This document shows positions 29,791 to 40,087 of a DNA stretch of 64,000 nucleotides, piece after piece. How positions within the stretch are numbered: the stretch's first letter is position 1; each line of letters opens with the position of its first letter. Below the pieces are notes generated by a model. That model was given only the letters and a program-made list of their open reading frames with translations, searched no databases and was not told where the DNA came from. The stretch lies in NCBI GenBank assembly GCA_945878885.1, contig CAMCUP010000004.1:29030-93029 (forward strand), given 5' to 3'. Both the position numbers and the translations under genes were made by a program. Source of the DNA: Polynucleobacter meluiroseus (GTDB lineage Bacteria; Pseudomonadota; Gammaproteobacteria; Burkholderiales; Burkholderiaceae).

Positions 29791-31058
29791 GCGTCAAAGA
29801 AAAATTATCTTTAGCTAACCGCTTTTTCTTTAATCGGTTTTGGAATTTTTCGCGTGGCGGTATTAACCAATTTCATAGTGGCTTAAAGGATGCAGTTTCG
29901 GGAGTTGATCAAACGCGCTCTCGCATGATGGAGTACGACCAACTATTAGTTTGGGCAGTTTTATCGCTGACCTTAATTGGTTTGGTAATGGTGTACTCAG
30001 CCTCAATTACCCTAGCTGACAGCCCAAAATATGCTAACTACAGCAGCAATTTTTTCTTATATCGCCACCTTATTTCTTTATCAATTGCCTTTGCAGTTGG
30101 CGCTTGGGTGTTTAGGGTGCCAGTCAAAACCTGGGATCGTTTGGCGCCTAGCATTTTTATTTTTACTGTAGTGCTCTTAATTGCCGTATTAATTCCAGGT
30201 ATTGGTAAAGGTGTCAACGGTGCAAGGCGGTGGATTTCTCTTGGCGTAATGAATTTTCAGCCATCCGAATTAATGAAATTTGCAGTACTGATTTTTGCTG
30301 CAAGTTATACAGTCCGGCGCCAAGAGTATTTACATTCGTTTGTTAAGGGCGTAGTGCCAATGGGAGTTGCAGTTGCAATGGTTGGCACACTACTAATGTG
30401 GGAGCCAGATATGGGGGCATTTGTAGTTATCGCGCTCATTGCCTTTGGCATTTTATTTTTAGGTGGAATTAATGCGAAATTATTTGGTGGCTTAATTACT
30501 ATTGGAATTTTAAGTGCAGCTGCAATTATTGCTTTATCACCATTTCGGCGCGGTAGGATTTTGGCATTTTTAGATCCCTGGCAAGTTGATATCGCTGCTA
30601 ATAAGGGTTATCAATTAACCCATTCATTAATGGCATTTGGGCGTGGCGAATGGTTTGGTATTGGTTTGGGCGGTAGCGTAGAAAAATTAAATTATTTACC
30701 TGAAGCGCATACCGATTTTATTTTGGCAGTCATTGGCGAAGAACTCGGTTTCGTTGGTGTAATGGTAATTATTTTCTTGTTTTATTGGATTGTGCGCCGC
30801 GCATTTTTAATTGGCCGCACCGCCTTGCAACTCGATCGTAGTTTTGCTGGTTTAGCTGCTAAAGGTGTGGGTATTTGGATTGGTTGGCAGGCATTTATCA
30901 ATATGGGTGTGAATTTAGGTTTATTACCAACCAAAGGCCTTACCCTACCGTTAATTAGTTATGGTGGCTCGGGCATTTTGATGAATGTCGTGGCCTTTGC
31001 TTTACTGCTCAAAATTGATTATGAAAACCGAGTTTTAATGCGTGGGGGAAAGCTTTGA
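29787..31058 (+). CDS. ftsW: Septal peptidoglycan polymerase FtsW
   Basis: FtsW is the SEDS-family glycosyltransferase partner of FtsI. The 423-residue protein has a basic N-terminal stretch of about 45 residues before the first helix and about ten hydrophobic segments. SEDS landmarks are [53 protein letters not shown] and [10 protein letters not shown]. It overlaps murD (ATGA) and murG (TTGA). Confidence 0.97.
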   Translation: MSVKEKLSLANRFFFNRFWNFSRGGINQFHSGLKDAVSGVDQTRSRMMEYDQLLVWAVLSLTLIGLVMVYSASITLADSPKYANYSSNFFLYRHLISLSIAFAVGAWVFRVPVKTWDRLAPSIFIFTVVLLIAVLIPGIGKGVNGARRWISLGVMNFQPSELMKFAVLIFAASYTVRRQEYLHSFVKGVVPMGVAVAMVGTLLMWEPDMGAFVVIALIAFGILFLGGINAKLFGGLITIGILSAAAIIALSPFRRGRILAFLDPWQVDIAANKGYQLTHSLMAFGRGEWFGIGLGGSVEKLNYLPEAHTDFILAVIGEELGFVGVMVIIFLFYWIVRRAFLIGRTALQLDRSFAGLAAKGVGIWIGWQAFINMGVNLGLLPTKGLTLPLISYGGSGILMNVVAFALLLKIDYENRVLMRGGKL

Positions 31059-32128
31059 AGCAACCCTCCATTTTATTGATGGCCGGAGGTACTGGTGGCC
31101 ATATTTTCCCTGGCTTAGCAGTGGCAGAGTTATTGCGCAGTCGGGGTTGGCAGGTGGCTTGGCTAGGCAATGTGAAGGGCATGGAATACCGTTTAGTACC
31201 AGCGCGCGGCTTTAGATTTGAGTCGGTGCAATTTGGCGGCTTGCGGGGCAAAGGTTGGCTCACAAAATTACTGTTGCCGTTTAATTTAGTGCGCGCATGT
31301 GCGCAAAGTTGGCGCATTATTATGCGCATCAAGCCGAGTGTTGTGTTGGGCATGGGTGGCTATATTACTTTTCCAGGAGGCCTAATTAGTTTTTGCTTAA
31401 ATAGGCCTTTAGTCTTGCACGAATCAAATGCAGTAGCTGGTAGTGCTAATCGCCTCTTAAATCATCTTGCCGATAAAACAGTTACTGGTTTTCCGCAGAC
31501 ATTGGCAAAAGGTAAATGGATTGGTAATCCGATTCGCTCAGAGTTTAGTCAAGTGGCAGAGCCTCGGCTACGTTATATTCAGCGACAGGGCTTACTCTCG
31601 ATATTGGTGGTGGGAGGTAGCCTTGGCGCACAAGTGCTCAATGAAGTGTTGCCAGTTGCTTTAGCGCTCATTCCCTTAGAACAAAGGCCCAAAGTAACTC
31701 ATCAAGCGGGCGAGCAACATTTCATCGAGCTCACTGAGCGTTATGAACAGTATGGGGTCCGAGCTGAAGTACAGCCATTTATTGCCGACATGGCGACTGC
31801 TTACGCACAAGCCGATGTAGTGATTTGTCGCGCAGGTGCCATGACTATTTCAGAATTAGCTGCTTGTGGCGTTGCAGCTTGTTTGGTGCCATTACCCCAC
31901 GCCATCGATGATCATCAAACTGCTAATGCACAATTTTTATCAAGTGCGGGGGCGGCAATTTTATTGCCCCAAACACAATTTAAAGCCGCCGTTTTAGCGC
32001 AGCTCATACAGACATGGACGCGACCTGAATTACAAAAAATGGCAGAGCGCGCACATGCTTTAGCTAAGCCTAATGCTACTGAACAACTTGCCGCAATTTG
32101 TGCAACAGTAGCGGGGATTGACGCATGA
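31055..32128 (+). CDS. murG: UDP-GlcNAc:lipid I N-acetylglucosaminyltransferase
   Basis: MurG makes lipid II on the inner face of the membrane. The 357-residue GT-B enzyme has [17 protein letters not shown], the GxGGY motif ([11 protein letters not shown]), [14 protein letters not shown], and [15 protein letters not shown] near the C-terminus. The start is a TTG that shares TTGA with the ftsW stop; no nearby ATG precedes the conserved region, so the TTG start is well supported. Confidence 0.97.
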   Translation: MKQPSILLMAGGTGGHIFPGLAVAELLRSRGWQVAWLGNVKGMEYRLVPARGFRFESVQFGGLRGKGWLTKLLLPFNLVRACAQSWRIIMRIKPSVVLGMGGYITFPGGLISFCLNRPLVLHESNAVAGSANRLLNHLADKTVTGFPQTLAKGKWIGNPIRSEFSQVAEPRLRYIQRQGLLSILVVGGSLGAQVLNEVLPVALALIPLEQRPKVTHQAGEQHFIELTERYEQYGVRAEVQPFIADMATAYAQADVVICRAGAMTISELAACGVAACLVPLPHAIDDHQTANAQFLSSAGAAILLPQTQFKAAVLAQLIQTWTRPELQKMAERAHALAKPNATEQLAAICATVAGIDA

Positions 32129-33564
32129 AACACATCGTCCAACAAATTCACTTTGTGGGTATCGGCGGAGCTGGGATGAGTGGCATAGCTGAAGTGTTAT
32201 TGAATTTAGGATATCAAGTATCAGGCTCTGATTTGGCAGTCGGACCAGCAACTAAGCGTCTCGCCGAATTGGGCGCAGTAATTCATCTTGGACATGCAGT
32301 AGAAAATATCGGTACTGCAGAAGCAGTAGTCATTTCTACTGCAGTAGCCGGTAATAATCCCGAGGTATTAGCAGCGCGCGCCGCCAAAATTCCTGTGATT
32401 CAGCGCGCTGTGATGTTAGGCGAATTAATGCGCTTAAAACAAGGAATTGCAATTGCAGGTACGCATGGCAAAACGACCACTACCAGCTTGGTGGCATCGG
32501 TATTGGCCGAGGGTGGACTTGATCCGACTTTTGTTATTGGTGGAAAGCTAAATTCGGCTGGTGCAAATGCACGTCTAGGTCAGGGTGATTTCATCGTGGT
32601 TGAAGCAGACGAGTCAGACGCTTCTTTTTTACAGCTTTTTCCGGCGATGGAGGTGATCACCAATATCGATGCGGACCATATGGATACCTATAAGCATGAT
32701 ATGGCGCGATTAAAACAAGCTTTCGTGCAGTTTACACAACGAATGCCATTTTATGGAGTTGCGGTTTTATGCGTCGATGACCTCAATGTACGAGACATTA
32801 TTCCTTTTGTTTCTCAACCCGTTTTGCGCTACGGCTTAGCCGCTGATGCTGATATTCGCGCTAGCCAAATTGAAGCCGATGGAACAACCATGCATTTTAT
32901 GGTTGAGCGGCGCACGATTAGGCGTCATGGAGAAATGCCAGGAGTCTTAAAGGTCAGCTTAAATTTACCTGGTTTACATAATGTACGTAATGCGTTAGCG
33001 GCGATAGCAATTGCCACTGAACTAGGGGTGAGTGACCAAGCGATACAAAAAGCCTTAGCAGAATTTAGTGGAGTGGGACGTCGTTTTCAACGCTATGGCG
33101 AAATTCCTCTAGCTAGTGGCGGTAGCTACACCCTAATCGATGACTATGGCCATCACCCAGTAGAAATGGCGGCGACCTTAGCGGCAGCTCGAGGTGCTTT
33201 TCCGGGCCGACGTTTGGTACTGGCATTTCAGCCTCATCGCTATACCCGTACACGGGATTGCTTCGGCGATTTTGTGGCAGTGTTACGTAGCTTTGATGCA
33301 GTGGTCTTAACCGAAATTTATCCTGCTGGCGAAGCTCGTATACCGGGGGCGGATGGCAAAAGTTTACTGAAAGCCACGCTTGCTACAGAAGGCTTAGATA
33401 CTCAAAAAGTATTACAAAGTAAGACCGCAGTATTTGTTGCCCAAGTAGCTGAAATGCCTGCTGTCTTAAAAACCGTCTTACGCGCAAATGATGTGTTAAT
33501 TACCATGGGCGCAGGATCTATATCGAATTTACCGCATTTATTAAACGAGGCTATACATGGCTAA
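32125..33564 (+). CDS. murC: UDP-N-acetylmuramate--L-alanine ligase
   Basis: MurC adds the first amino acid to UDP-MurNAc. The 479-residue protein has the dinucleotide-like [16 protein letters not shown], the P-loop [33 protein letters not shown], and DDYGHHPVE followed by FQPHRYTRT. It overlaps murG by 4 nt and ddl by 8 nt. murB, which sits beside murC in some bacteria, is not in this cluster. Confidence 0.98.
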   Translation: MKHIVQQIHFVGIGGAGMSGIAEVLLNLGYQVSGSDLAVGPATKRLAELGAVIHLGHAVENIGTAEAVVISTAVAGNNPEVLAARAAKIPVIQRAVMLGELMRLKQGIAIAGTHGKTTTTSLVASVLAEGGLDPTFVIGGKLNSAGANARLGQGDFIVVEADESDASFLQLFPAMEVITNIDADHMDTYKHDMARLKQAFVQFTQRMPFYGVAVLCVDDLNVRDIIPFVSQPVLRYGLAADADIRASQIEADGTTMHFMVERRTIRRHGEMPGVLKVSLNLPGLHNVRNALAAIAIATELGVSDQAIQKALAEFSGVGRRFQRYGEIPLASGGSYTLIDDYGHHPVEMAATLAAARGAFPGRRLVLAFQPHRYTRTRDCFGDFVAVLRSFDAVVLTEIYPAGEARIPGADGKSLLKATLATEGLDTQKVLQSKTAVFVAQVAEMPAVLKTVLRANDVLITMGAGSISNLPHLLNEAIHG

Positions 33565-34543
33565 TGTAACCTTGACTAAAAATGTTTGGGGAGAACGGGT
33601 TGCCCGCGAACTTAGTAATTTAAATCCGCAATCGTTAGGCAAAGTAGGCGTGCTTTTGGGTGGTCGTTCGGGTGAGCGAGAAATCTCGCTGATGTCGGGT
33701 AACGGTGTTCTCGATGCCCTGCGCGAAAAAGGTGTTAATGCCCATGCTTTTGATACAGGGCAACTGAATCTAACTGAAATATCAGTGGCACATTTTGATC
33801 GGGTCTTTATTGCTTTACATGGGCGTTTTGGCGAAGATGGCACGATTCAAGGCCTACTTGAATTACTCGATATTCCGTACACAGGTAGTGGAGTATTAGC
33901 TTGTGCACTAGCAATAGACAAAATAGCCACTAAACGAATTTGGCAGAGCAGTGGTTTAGCAACGCCACCATTTGAATTACTCAGTGAAACTAGCAATTGG
34001 CCGGCAGTTGTAGCCCACTTGGGACTGCCACTTATCGTTAAGCCAGCACATGAAGGTTCATCCTTAGGCTTAACCAAAGTGCAGGCACTTGATGAGCTAC
34101 CAATTGCTTATGCCTTAGCAGCTAGCTTAGATAAAAAAGTGATGGCTGAAGCATGTATTGTTGGCCCCGAGCTCACCTGCCCACTTGTAGGCGAGGGTGA
34201 AACTGCCGAGGCCTTACCAGTCATTCAAATTATTCCACCCAATGCAAATTACGATTTTCATCATAAGTATTTTTCTAACGAAACCCAATACTTATGCCCT
34301 ACTGGCTTAGATGAAAAACTAAATCACGCAGTACAAAATTTAGCATTAGCTGCATATCGTTCGCTTGGTTGCAAAACCTGGGGTCGAGCCGACATCATGA
34401 TTGATGAACGAACTGGACAACCTTATTTACTCGAAATGAATACATCTCCAGGCATGACCTCACATTCACTAGTACCGATGGCAGCAAAAGCAGCGGGTGT
34501 TTCTTATGCTGATTTAGTGTTGTGGATCTTGAGTCAATCATGA
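33557..34543 (+). CDS. ddl: D-alanine--D-alanine ligase
   Basis: Ddl makes the D-Ala-D-Ala dipeptide. The 328-residue ATP-grasp protein has [60 protein letters not shown] and [17 protein letters not shown]. The chosen ATG at 33557 adds about 24 residues before the [14 protein letters not shown] core, slightly more than E. coli DdlB; a later start is possible. Confidence 0.96.
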   Translation: MANVTLTKNVWGERVARELSNLNPQSLGKVGVLLGGRSGEREISLMSGNGVLDALREKGVNAHAFDTGQLNLTEISVAHFDRVFIALHGRFGEDGTIQGLLELLDIPYTGSGVLACALAIDKIATKRIWQSSGLATPPFELLSETSNWPAVVAHLGLPLIVKPAHEGSSLGLTKVQALDELPIAYALAASLDKKVMAEACIVGPELTCPLVGEGETAEALPVIQIIPPNANYDFHHKYFSNETQYLCPTGLDEKLNHAVQNLALAAYRSLGCKTWGRADIMIDERTGQPYLLEMNTSPGMTSHSLVPMAAKAAGVSYADLVLWILSQS

Positions 34544-35373
34544 AATATTTTTTTACGCGTTTAAGCGATCTTAGCAGTTTTATCATGTCACCCTTATGGA
34601 ACAATGCTGCACGAATGCAGTATCTAACTAAATGGCTAATGCGTGGCTTGGGTTTATGTCTTGTGATTGGCCTGTTGGTGTGGTTAAGTCAACGACCAGT
34701 GTTTACATTAAGGCAAATTCAAATTGAACCGGTTGGCAATCAAACCTTAAAGCACATTAATTTACCAATTGTCAAAAATCAAATCCTGGAAAAAGTCCAA
34801 GGTAATTTCTTTAGCGTGCGCTTAGAAGATGTCAAGCGAGCATTTGAAGAAATGCCTTGGGTACGACGTGCCACTGTGCGGCGTTCTTGGCCCAATGGAT
34901 TGGTGATTGGTATCGAAGAACAGACCGCACTAGGTACTTGGAATACAGCTGAGGGCCAAAAATTAATTAGTGAGTTAGGAGAAGTATTTAATGGCAGCGT
35001 CGCTGAAGTAGATGACGGGATAGTTTTAGTCAATTTTAGCGGCCCAGATGGGAGCAGTAAAGAGGTGCTGCGCTTATATCAAAAAGCCAATACTTGGTTT
35101 AAACCGTGGGATGCAGGTGTGAGCACGCTCAATCTCACAGAGCGTTATGCGTGGAGTGTCAAGTTATCGAATGGGCTGCGAGTTGAGTTTGGCCGCGACG
35201 AAGAAGACGTACAACAAAACTTAACCACCGAACGAGTTGCGCGCTTATTAAAGAACTGGCCTTTGGTTCAAGCTAAATGGCCCACTCAAATTGATGCGGT
35301 TGATTTGCGTTATGGCAATGGCTTTGCCGTGCATCTAGTAGCAAATAATTCAAAAAGGATAAGCACTAAATGA
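34540..35373 (+). CDS. ftsQ: Cell division protein FtsQ
   Basis: FtsQ is a bitopic inner-membrane protein that recruits FtsB-FtsL to the divisome. The ORF track begins with a GTG at 34522, but the ATG at 34540 overlaps the ddl stop in an ATGA and gives 277 residues. One transmembrane helix lies at about 29-49, followed by a POTRA-type segment ([18 protein letters not shown]) and a beta-domain with [24 protein letters not shown]. Confidence 0.95.
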   Translation: MKYFFTRLSDLSSFIMSPLWNNAARMQYLTKWLMRGLGLCLVIGLLVWLSQRPVFTLRQIQIEPVGNQTLKHINLPIVKNQILEKVQGNFFSVRLEDVKRAFEEMPWVRRATVRRSWPNGLVIGIEEQTALGTWNTAEGQKLISELGEVFNGSVAEVDDGIVLVNFSGPDGSSKEVLRLYQKANTWFKPWDAGVSTLNLTERYAWSVKLSNGLRVEFGRDEEDVQQNLTTERVARLLKNWPLVQAKWPTQIDAVDLRYGNGFAVHLVANNSKRISTK

Positions 35374-36599
35374 GTAAGGATAATCGAGATCTATTAGTCG
35401 GCCTAGACATTGGTACCTCGAAAGTGGTGGCTTTAGTAGCTGAGTTAACACCCGACGGAAATTTTAATGTTGTTGGTGTTGGGCAAACCGCTTCAAAGGG
35501 ATTAAAAAAAGGCGTAGTAGTTAATATTGAGGCAACGGTACTATCAATTCAAAAGGCCTTGGAAGAGGCAGAAGTGATGGCTGATCGCCGCATTGTCCAA
35601 GTCTTTACCGGCATTGCTGGCAATCATATTGTGAGCTTTAACTCTAGCGGAATGGTTGCTATTCGCGATAAAGAAGTTGGCCCAAGTGATGTCGAGCGAG
35701 TATTAGAAACGGCCAAAGCAATCAATATCCCCACCGACCAACAAATTTTGCACATCTTAGTGCAAGAATTCATCATTGATGGCCAAGAAGATGTTCGCGA
35801 ACCCATTGGTATGAGCGGTTTAAGGCTAGAAGTTCAAGTGCATATTGTGACTGGCGCTGTTAGTGCAGCACAAAATATTGTGAAGTGTGTACGCCGTTGC
35901 GGGCTTGAAGTAAACGATTTAATTTTGCAACCCCTAGCATCAAGCCTGGCCGTTCTCACCGAAGATGAAAAAGAATTAGGTGTAGCTTTAATTGATATCG
36001 GTGGAGGCACTACTGATATTGCAATTTATTGTCAAGGCTCTATTCGGCATACCGCAGTAATACCGATCGCAGGAGATCAGATTACGAATGATATTGCGAT
36101 GGCCTTGCGGACACCCACTTTAGAAGCCGAAGATTTAAAAATTCAACATGGCATTGCGCGGCAAGAGATGGCAGATCCCAACATCATGATTGAGGTTGCA
36201 GGTGTTGGAGACCGTGAGCCAAGACCCATGTCAAAACAAGCCTTAGCTGCAGTGATTGAACCGCGGGTCGAAGAATTATTTATCTTAGTGCGCGATGTGA
36301 TGCGCGAATCGGGTTATGAAGAGTTGGTAGCGTCAGGCATTGTTTTGACGGGCGGATCAGCATTAATGCCTGGCATGGTTGAGTTGGCAGAACAAGTCTT
36401 TTTGCGACCAGCTCGCATTGGTGTGCCCGAATACCGCGGCCATTTACATGAAGTCTTACGTAGCCCACGATTTTCAACCAGCATTGGTCTTTTGCTTGAG
36501 GGACAAGCCCAACTATTGCGAGGTAGGCGGGTAGCCGATTCAGGAACCTTTCAAGGAGTTGTTTCGCGCTTAAAGGAATGGTTTACAGGAAATTTTTAG
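35370..36599 (+). CDS. ftsA: Cell division protein FtsA
   Basis: FtsA is an actin-like ATPase that tethers FtsZ to the membrane. The 409-residue protein has the phosphate-1 motif VGLDIGTSKVVALV, the IDIGGGTTDIAIY phosphate-2 loop, and ASGIVLTGGSALMPG. The C-terminal tail VVSRLKEWFTGNF is the expected amphipathic membrane-targeting helix. It overlaps ftsQ by 4 nt. Confidence 0.98.
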   Translation: MSKDNRDLLVGLDIGTSKVVALVAELTPDGNFNVVGVGQTASKGLKKGVVVNIEATVLSIQKALEEAEVMADRRIVQVFTGIAGNHIVSFNSSGMVAIRDKEVGPSDVERVLETAKAINIPTDQQILHILVQEFIIDGQEDVREPIGMSGLRLEVQVHIVTGAVSAAQNIVKCVRRCGLEVNDLILQPLASSLAVLTEDEKELGVALIDIGGGTTDIAIYCQGSIRHTAVIPIAGDQITNDIAMALRTPTLEAEDLKIQHGIARQEMADPNIMIEVAGVGDREPRPMSKQALAAVIEPRVEELFILVRDVMRESGYEELVASGIVLTGGSALMPGMVELAEQVFLRPARIGVPEYRGHLHEVLRSPRFSTSIGLLLEGQAQLLRGRRVADSGTFQGVVSRLKEWFTGNF

Positions 36600-36637
36600 T
36601 TTTTTCGTCGTCGTCAATGTCACACTTAGGAGGATTT

Positions 36638-37966
36638 ATGGAATTTGAAATGGTAGAACAAGAAGTAGCCGGTAAGACCATCATTAAAGTGGTTGGAATC
36701 GGGGGAGCTGGCGGCAATGCTATCCAGCATATGATTCGTCGCGGTGTCGATGGAGTCGAATTTATTTGTATGAATACCGATGCAGGCGCATTACAACGGT
36801 CTGAAGCAAAATTAAATTTGCAATTGGGCTCAAGTGGTTTAGGGGCTGGGGCAAAGCCTGAAGTTGGCGCAGCCTCAGCAGAAGAAGCACGGGCCCGCAT
36901 TGCCGATGCTTTGCAAGGTGCCCACATGGTGTTTATTACTGCGGGAATGGGAGGTGGCACAGGCACTGGAGCTGCGCCGATCGTAGCTCAGGTTGCCAAA
37001 GAAATGGGCATCCTGACCGTTGGAGTTATTAGTAAGCCATTCGATTTTGAGGGGGTTAAACGCTTAAAAGTCGCAGAAGATGGGGCGTCTGAATTAGAAC
37101 AATATGTTGACTCTTTAATTGTGGTCTTGAATGAGAAATTATTTGAAGTAATGGGTGAAGATGCTGAGTTTGATAAGGCCTTTGCTTGCGCTGATGACGT
37201 ATTACACAATGCTGTATCAGGCATTGCAGAAATTATTAATGTGCAAGGTTTGATCAATGTTGACTTTGAGGATGTCAAAACTGTCATGGGAGAACAAGGC
37301 AAAGCTATGATGGGTACGGCGACAGTATCTGGCATGGACCGGGCACGCTTAGCAGCAGAAGCGGCGGTTGCGTCACCATTGTTAGAGGGTGTTGATCTAT
37401 CGGGTGCACGTGGCGTACTAGTTAATATTACGGCTAGTCATTCCTTAAAACTTTCTGAAACCCGTGAAGTAATGGCTGCCATTCGAGGTTATGCAGCAGA
37501 CGATGCAACTGTTATTTTTGGCACCGTGTATGACGATAGTTTAGGTGATGCTCTCAGGGTAACAGTGGTGGCAACTGGACTTAATAATCCAGCACGCCAT
37601 CAACCTGAAGTCATTTGGCGTCAAGCTACTGGCACTCATGATGCGATGCCAGCAATTACTGATCTGAATAGCTTCGCTCCAACGAGTGCTTCTGCAGCCA
37701 TGAGCAAGGTGGGTTTAGAGGCTTCAGCTAGTTTTGCAAATCCTGAGCTGGGAAATGCCAGTACCCCTGGTGTGGCTATGGCCGCTGCAGGCCGAAGTGG
37801 GGTTGATTATGGCGATCTTGATCGACCTAGCGTTTTTCGTAATGCCCGCACAGGTGGGGCGGCCCCAACCCTAGGGCCGGATAGCTCTCCGCAGGCTAAA
37901 ACGATGCTTGATAAAGGCACCGATTACTATGAAATACCTGCTTTTTTACGCAAACAAGCTGATTAA
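36638..37966 (+). CDS. ftsZ: Cell division protein FtsZ
   Basis: FtsZ is the tubulin-like GTPase that forms the division ring. The start at ATG 36638 is decided by AGGAGG about 6 nt upstream; the ORF-track start at 36578 lies inside ftsA. The 442-residue protein has VVGIGGAGGNA, the tubulin signature GGGTGTGAAPIVAQ, and a variable linker rich in Ala, Ser and Gly. The C-terminal peptide YYEIPAFLRKQAD is the conserved tail that binds FtsA and ZipA. ZapD, a Z-ring stabiliser, is also in this window. ftsZ is the last gene of the dcw cluster. Confidence 0.98.
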   Translation: MEFEMVEQEVAGKTIIKVVGIGGAGGNAIQHMIRRGVDGVEFICMNTDAGALQRSEAKLNLQLGSSGLGAGAKPEVGAASAEEARARIADALQGAHMVFITAGMGGGTGTGAAPIVAQVAKEMGILTVGVISKPFDFEGVKRLKVAEDGASELEQYVDSLIVVLNEKLFEVMGEDAEFDKAFACADDVLHNAVSGIAEIINVQGLINVDFEDVKTVMGEQGKAMMGTATVSGMDRARLAAEAAVASPLLEGVDLSGARGVLVNITASHSLKLSETREVMAAIRGYAADDATVIFGTVYDDSLGDALRVTVVATGLNNPARHQPEVIWRQATGTHDAMPAITDLNSFAPTSASAAMSKVGLEASASFANPELGNASTPGVAMAAAGRSGVDYGDLDRPSVFRNARTGGAAPTLGPDSSPQAKTMLDKGTDYYEIPAFLRKQAD

Positions 37967-37980
37967 TAAAATGGTCAATA

Positions 37981-38068
37981 CAATAGGTAATTGAAAAATA
38001 CCAACGCACAGCACCTCCGGACGACGAATCCTTGCTGGCGTTGGTATCCTAAATTAATTAACCTATTG
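37981..38068 (+). promoter_or_regulatory. Long structured leader between ftsZ and the peroxiredoxin gene
   Basis: An inner hairpin pairs ATACCAACGC (37998-38007) plus CAGCA (38009-38013, one bulged A) with TGCTG-GCGTTGGTAT (38033-38047) around a 19 nt loop. An outer pair, CAATAGGTAATT with AATTAACCTATTG, extends it with one bulge and an interior loop. The outer right arm reaches the GGAG ribosome binding site of the next gene. No T-tract follows, so it is not a standard terminator. Confidence 0.55.
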
Positions 38069-38076
38069 GAGAAACC

Positions 38077-38577
38077 ATGATTGCAGTCGGACAAAAATTA
38101 CCAAATGCCACCCTCTATGAATTTTTAAATGAGGCATCAGAAGGCTGCGCTATTGGACCTAACGCCTTTGAGGTTGATAAATTAACGGCAGGAAAAAAAA
38201 TAGTTATTTTTGGTTTACCTGGGGCATTTACACCTACCTGTTCTGCTCAGCATGTACCTGGTTATTTAGAGCAATTTGATGCTATTAAAGCTAAAGGCGT
38301 TGATGAAATTTGGTGTGTATCGGTTAATGACCCCTTTGTCATGGGTGCTTGGGGCAGAGATTTAAAAGTTGCTAAAAAGGTACGGATGTTAGGTGATGGT
38401 AGTGCCGAATTGACCCAAAAACTGGGTTTGGAATTCGATTTGACTAAGCGTGGCCTGGGAGTACGTTCGCAGCGTTATGCCATGGTAGTTGACAATGGTA
38501 TGGTCAAGCATCTGGTTGTTGAGGAGCCAGGTAAATTTGATTTCAGCGATGCTAAGTCGATTTTGCAGCAACTCTAA
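38077..38577 (+). CDS. Peroxiredoxin, Prx5/hybrid type
   Basis: The 166-residue thiol peroxidase has the peroxidatic cysteine in PGAFTPTCSAQHVPGYL (about residue 49), the late arginine in the GVRSQRYAMVVDNG segment and an overall match to the peroxiredoxin-5 (AhpE/PMP20-like) group. Such enzymes reduce hydrogen and organic peroxides, usually with glutathione/glutaredoxin or thioredoxin as reductant. It has no fused glutaredoxin domain. The GGAG ribosome binding site lies about 5 nt before the ATG and is part of the potential leader structure described separately. Confidence 0.93.
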   Translation: MIAVGQKLPNATLYEFLNEASEGCAIGPNAFEVDKLTAGKKIVIFGLPGAFTPTCSAQHVPGYLEQFDAIKAKGVDEIWCVSVNDPFVMGAWGRDLKVAKKVRMLGDGSAELTQKLGLEFDLTKRGLGVRSQRYAMVVDNGMVKHLVVEEPGKFDFSDAKSILQQL

Positions 38578-38605
38578 AGGGCTACTTGAGTAGATTTAAC
38601 TTATT

Positions 38606-39520
38606 ATGTTGAAGCAAAAAACCATTGCCGCCGCGGTGAAAACCGTTGGCATTGGCTTGCATTCAGGCCGTAAGTCAACCCTAACAATTAAACCTGGCCC
38701 AATTAATTCAGGCATTCAATTTGTTCGAGTTGACTTACCCGAGCCCATGCAGATAGCTGCGCATGCTTTGGCAGTTTGTGATACACGCTTAGCATCGGTG
38801 ATTCAAAAAGATGGGGTGCGTATTTCCACTGTCGAGCATTTGTTATCGGCCTGCGCAGGACTTGGTTTAGATAATCTAGTAATCGAGCTAGATTGTGAGG
38901 AAGTGCCTATTATGGATGGCAGTGCCGCCTCATTTTTATTTCTAATTGAATCTGCAGGCATTGTTGAGCAAGCAGCACCTCGACAATTTATGGTGATTAA
39001 AAAACCAGTTGAGGTGCATGATGGTGACAAACTTGCAAGGCTTGAGCCTTTTGCTGGTTTTAAACTTGATTTTACGATTGATTTTAAACATCCTGCACTT
39101 GATAAAACTGGACAACATTTTATTATTGATTTTGCTGAACAAGCTTATCGCAGTGAAATTGGTAGGGCCCGGACTTTTGGCTTTGCGCATGAAGTAGAGG
39201 CTTTGCGGGAAATTGGTTTAGCTCGAGGTGGCAGCCTCGATAATGCGATCGTATTAGATGAGCACCGTATTCTGAATAACGAAGAATTACGTTATGAAGA
39301 CGAATTTGTGCGCCATAAAATCCTTGATGCCATTGGTGATTTATATTTAGCGGGTTACCCAATAATTGGTGCATATATTGCCAAAAAATCAGGACACGCT
39401 TTAAATAACGCTTTATTACGCCAGCTATTGGCCGACCCAAGCTCTTATGAAATTACTACTATCTCTAAAAGCCGAGCACCGGCAGCATATTTACATGAAT
39501 CTCAGCCCCTATTTATTTAG
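38606..39520 (+). CDS. lpxC: UDP-3-O-acyl-N-acetylglucosamine deacetylase
   Basis: LpxC performs the first committed step of lipid A synthesis and uses zinc. The 304-residue protein has [19 protein letters not shown], the zinc-ligand histidine in [41 protein letters not shown], and the second zinc site [16 protein letters not shown]. It follows the division cluster as in E. coli and in betaproteobacteria, with the peroxiredoxin gene in between. Confidence 0.98.
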   Translation: MLKQKTIAAAVKTVGIGLHSGRKSTLTIKPGPINSGIQFVRVDLPEPMQIAAHALAVCDTRLASVIQKDGVRISTVEHLLSACAGLGLDNLVIELDCEEVPIMDGSAASFLFLIESAGIVEQAAPRQFMVIKKPVEVHDGDKLARLEPFAGFKLDFTIDFKHPALDKTGQHFIIDFAEQAYRSEIGRARTFGFAHEVEALREIGLARGGSLDNAIVLDEHRILNNEELRYEDEFVRHKILDAIGDLYLAGYPIIGAYIAKKSGHALNNALLRQLLADPSSYEITTISKSRAPAAYLHESQPLFI

Positions 39521-40016
39521 GTTTTATGGCTAGTAAGCGTGTAATGGTGTGGCGCAGTTTTGATTCTGGTGGTAGGCGGCTTAATAAATTTAACCAAGCC
39601 GAACGGGCAACGGCATTTAGCCCTGTAGCTGGGCGACGATTTTGCGCTAGCGCAAGGTTTGACCCACTAGGCCTTCGTTGACTAGGAACTAAGCGCACTT
39701 TCAGCTGAATGCCGCGATAGCCATGCTCTGCTAGTTTAGAAGCTAGACTGGGCAGCACTTGCTCAAGACGCGCAGCTAGGGTTGCGTTTGGCACAATTAA
39801 AAGCAACTCTTCTGGGGGTGAAGTACGCCAACTAGGCTCAATACGATCACTAAAGTGACCCAAATTAAGGGTATTTAAGGACAGATTGAGTGCATTTTTT
39901 ACTTTCAATAGCTCTGCCGAGCGCGCCATAATTCCACTGGGCCCATTTTGACCGCGCAGCCAATCTAAGCAATCCTTTGCTAGTTTATTGGTAGGGTTTT
40001 TGTTGTCAGGATTCAT
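39513..40016 (-). CDS. DUF721/DciA-family protein
   Basis: The 167-residue protein (from ATG 40016; the ORF-track start is a TTG four codons earlier) has the short alpha-beta domain of DUF721: a segment [21 protein letters not shown] close to the middle and a basic C-terminal half. DciA proteins of this family load or assist the replicative helicase DnaB in many bacteria lacking DnaC. The place between lpxC and secA, in reverse, is characteristic. The gene overlaps the lpxC end by 8 nt. Family assignment is fairly safe; the helicase role is inferred from the family. Confidence 0.75.
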   Translation of the reverse strand: MNPDNKNPTNKLAKDCLDWLRGQNGPSGIMARSAELLKVKNALNLSLNTLNLGHFSDRIEPSWRTSPPEELLLIVPNATLAARLEQVLPSLASKLAEHGYRGIQLKVRLVPSQRRPSGSNLALAQNRRPATGLNAVARSAWLNLLSRLPPESKLRHTITRLLAIKPK

Positions 40017-40087
40017 GGTTAATGGCAATCATGGTTAAAAGGTGTGGCGGGTGATAAACTCAAGGGCTTAATTTTCCTCAATATCCC

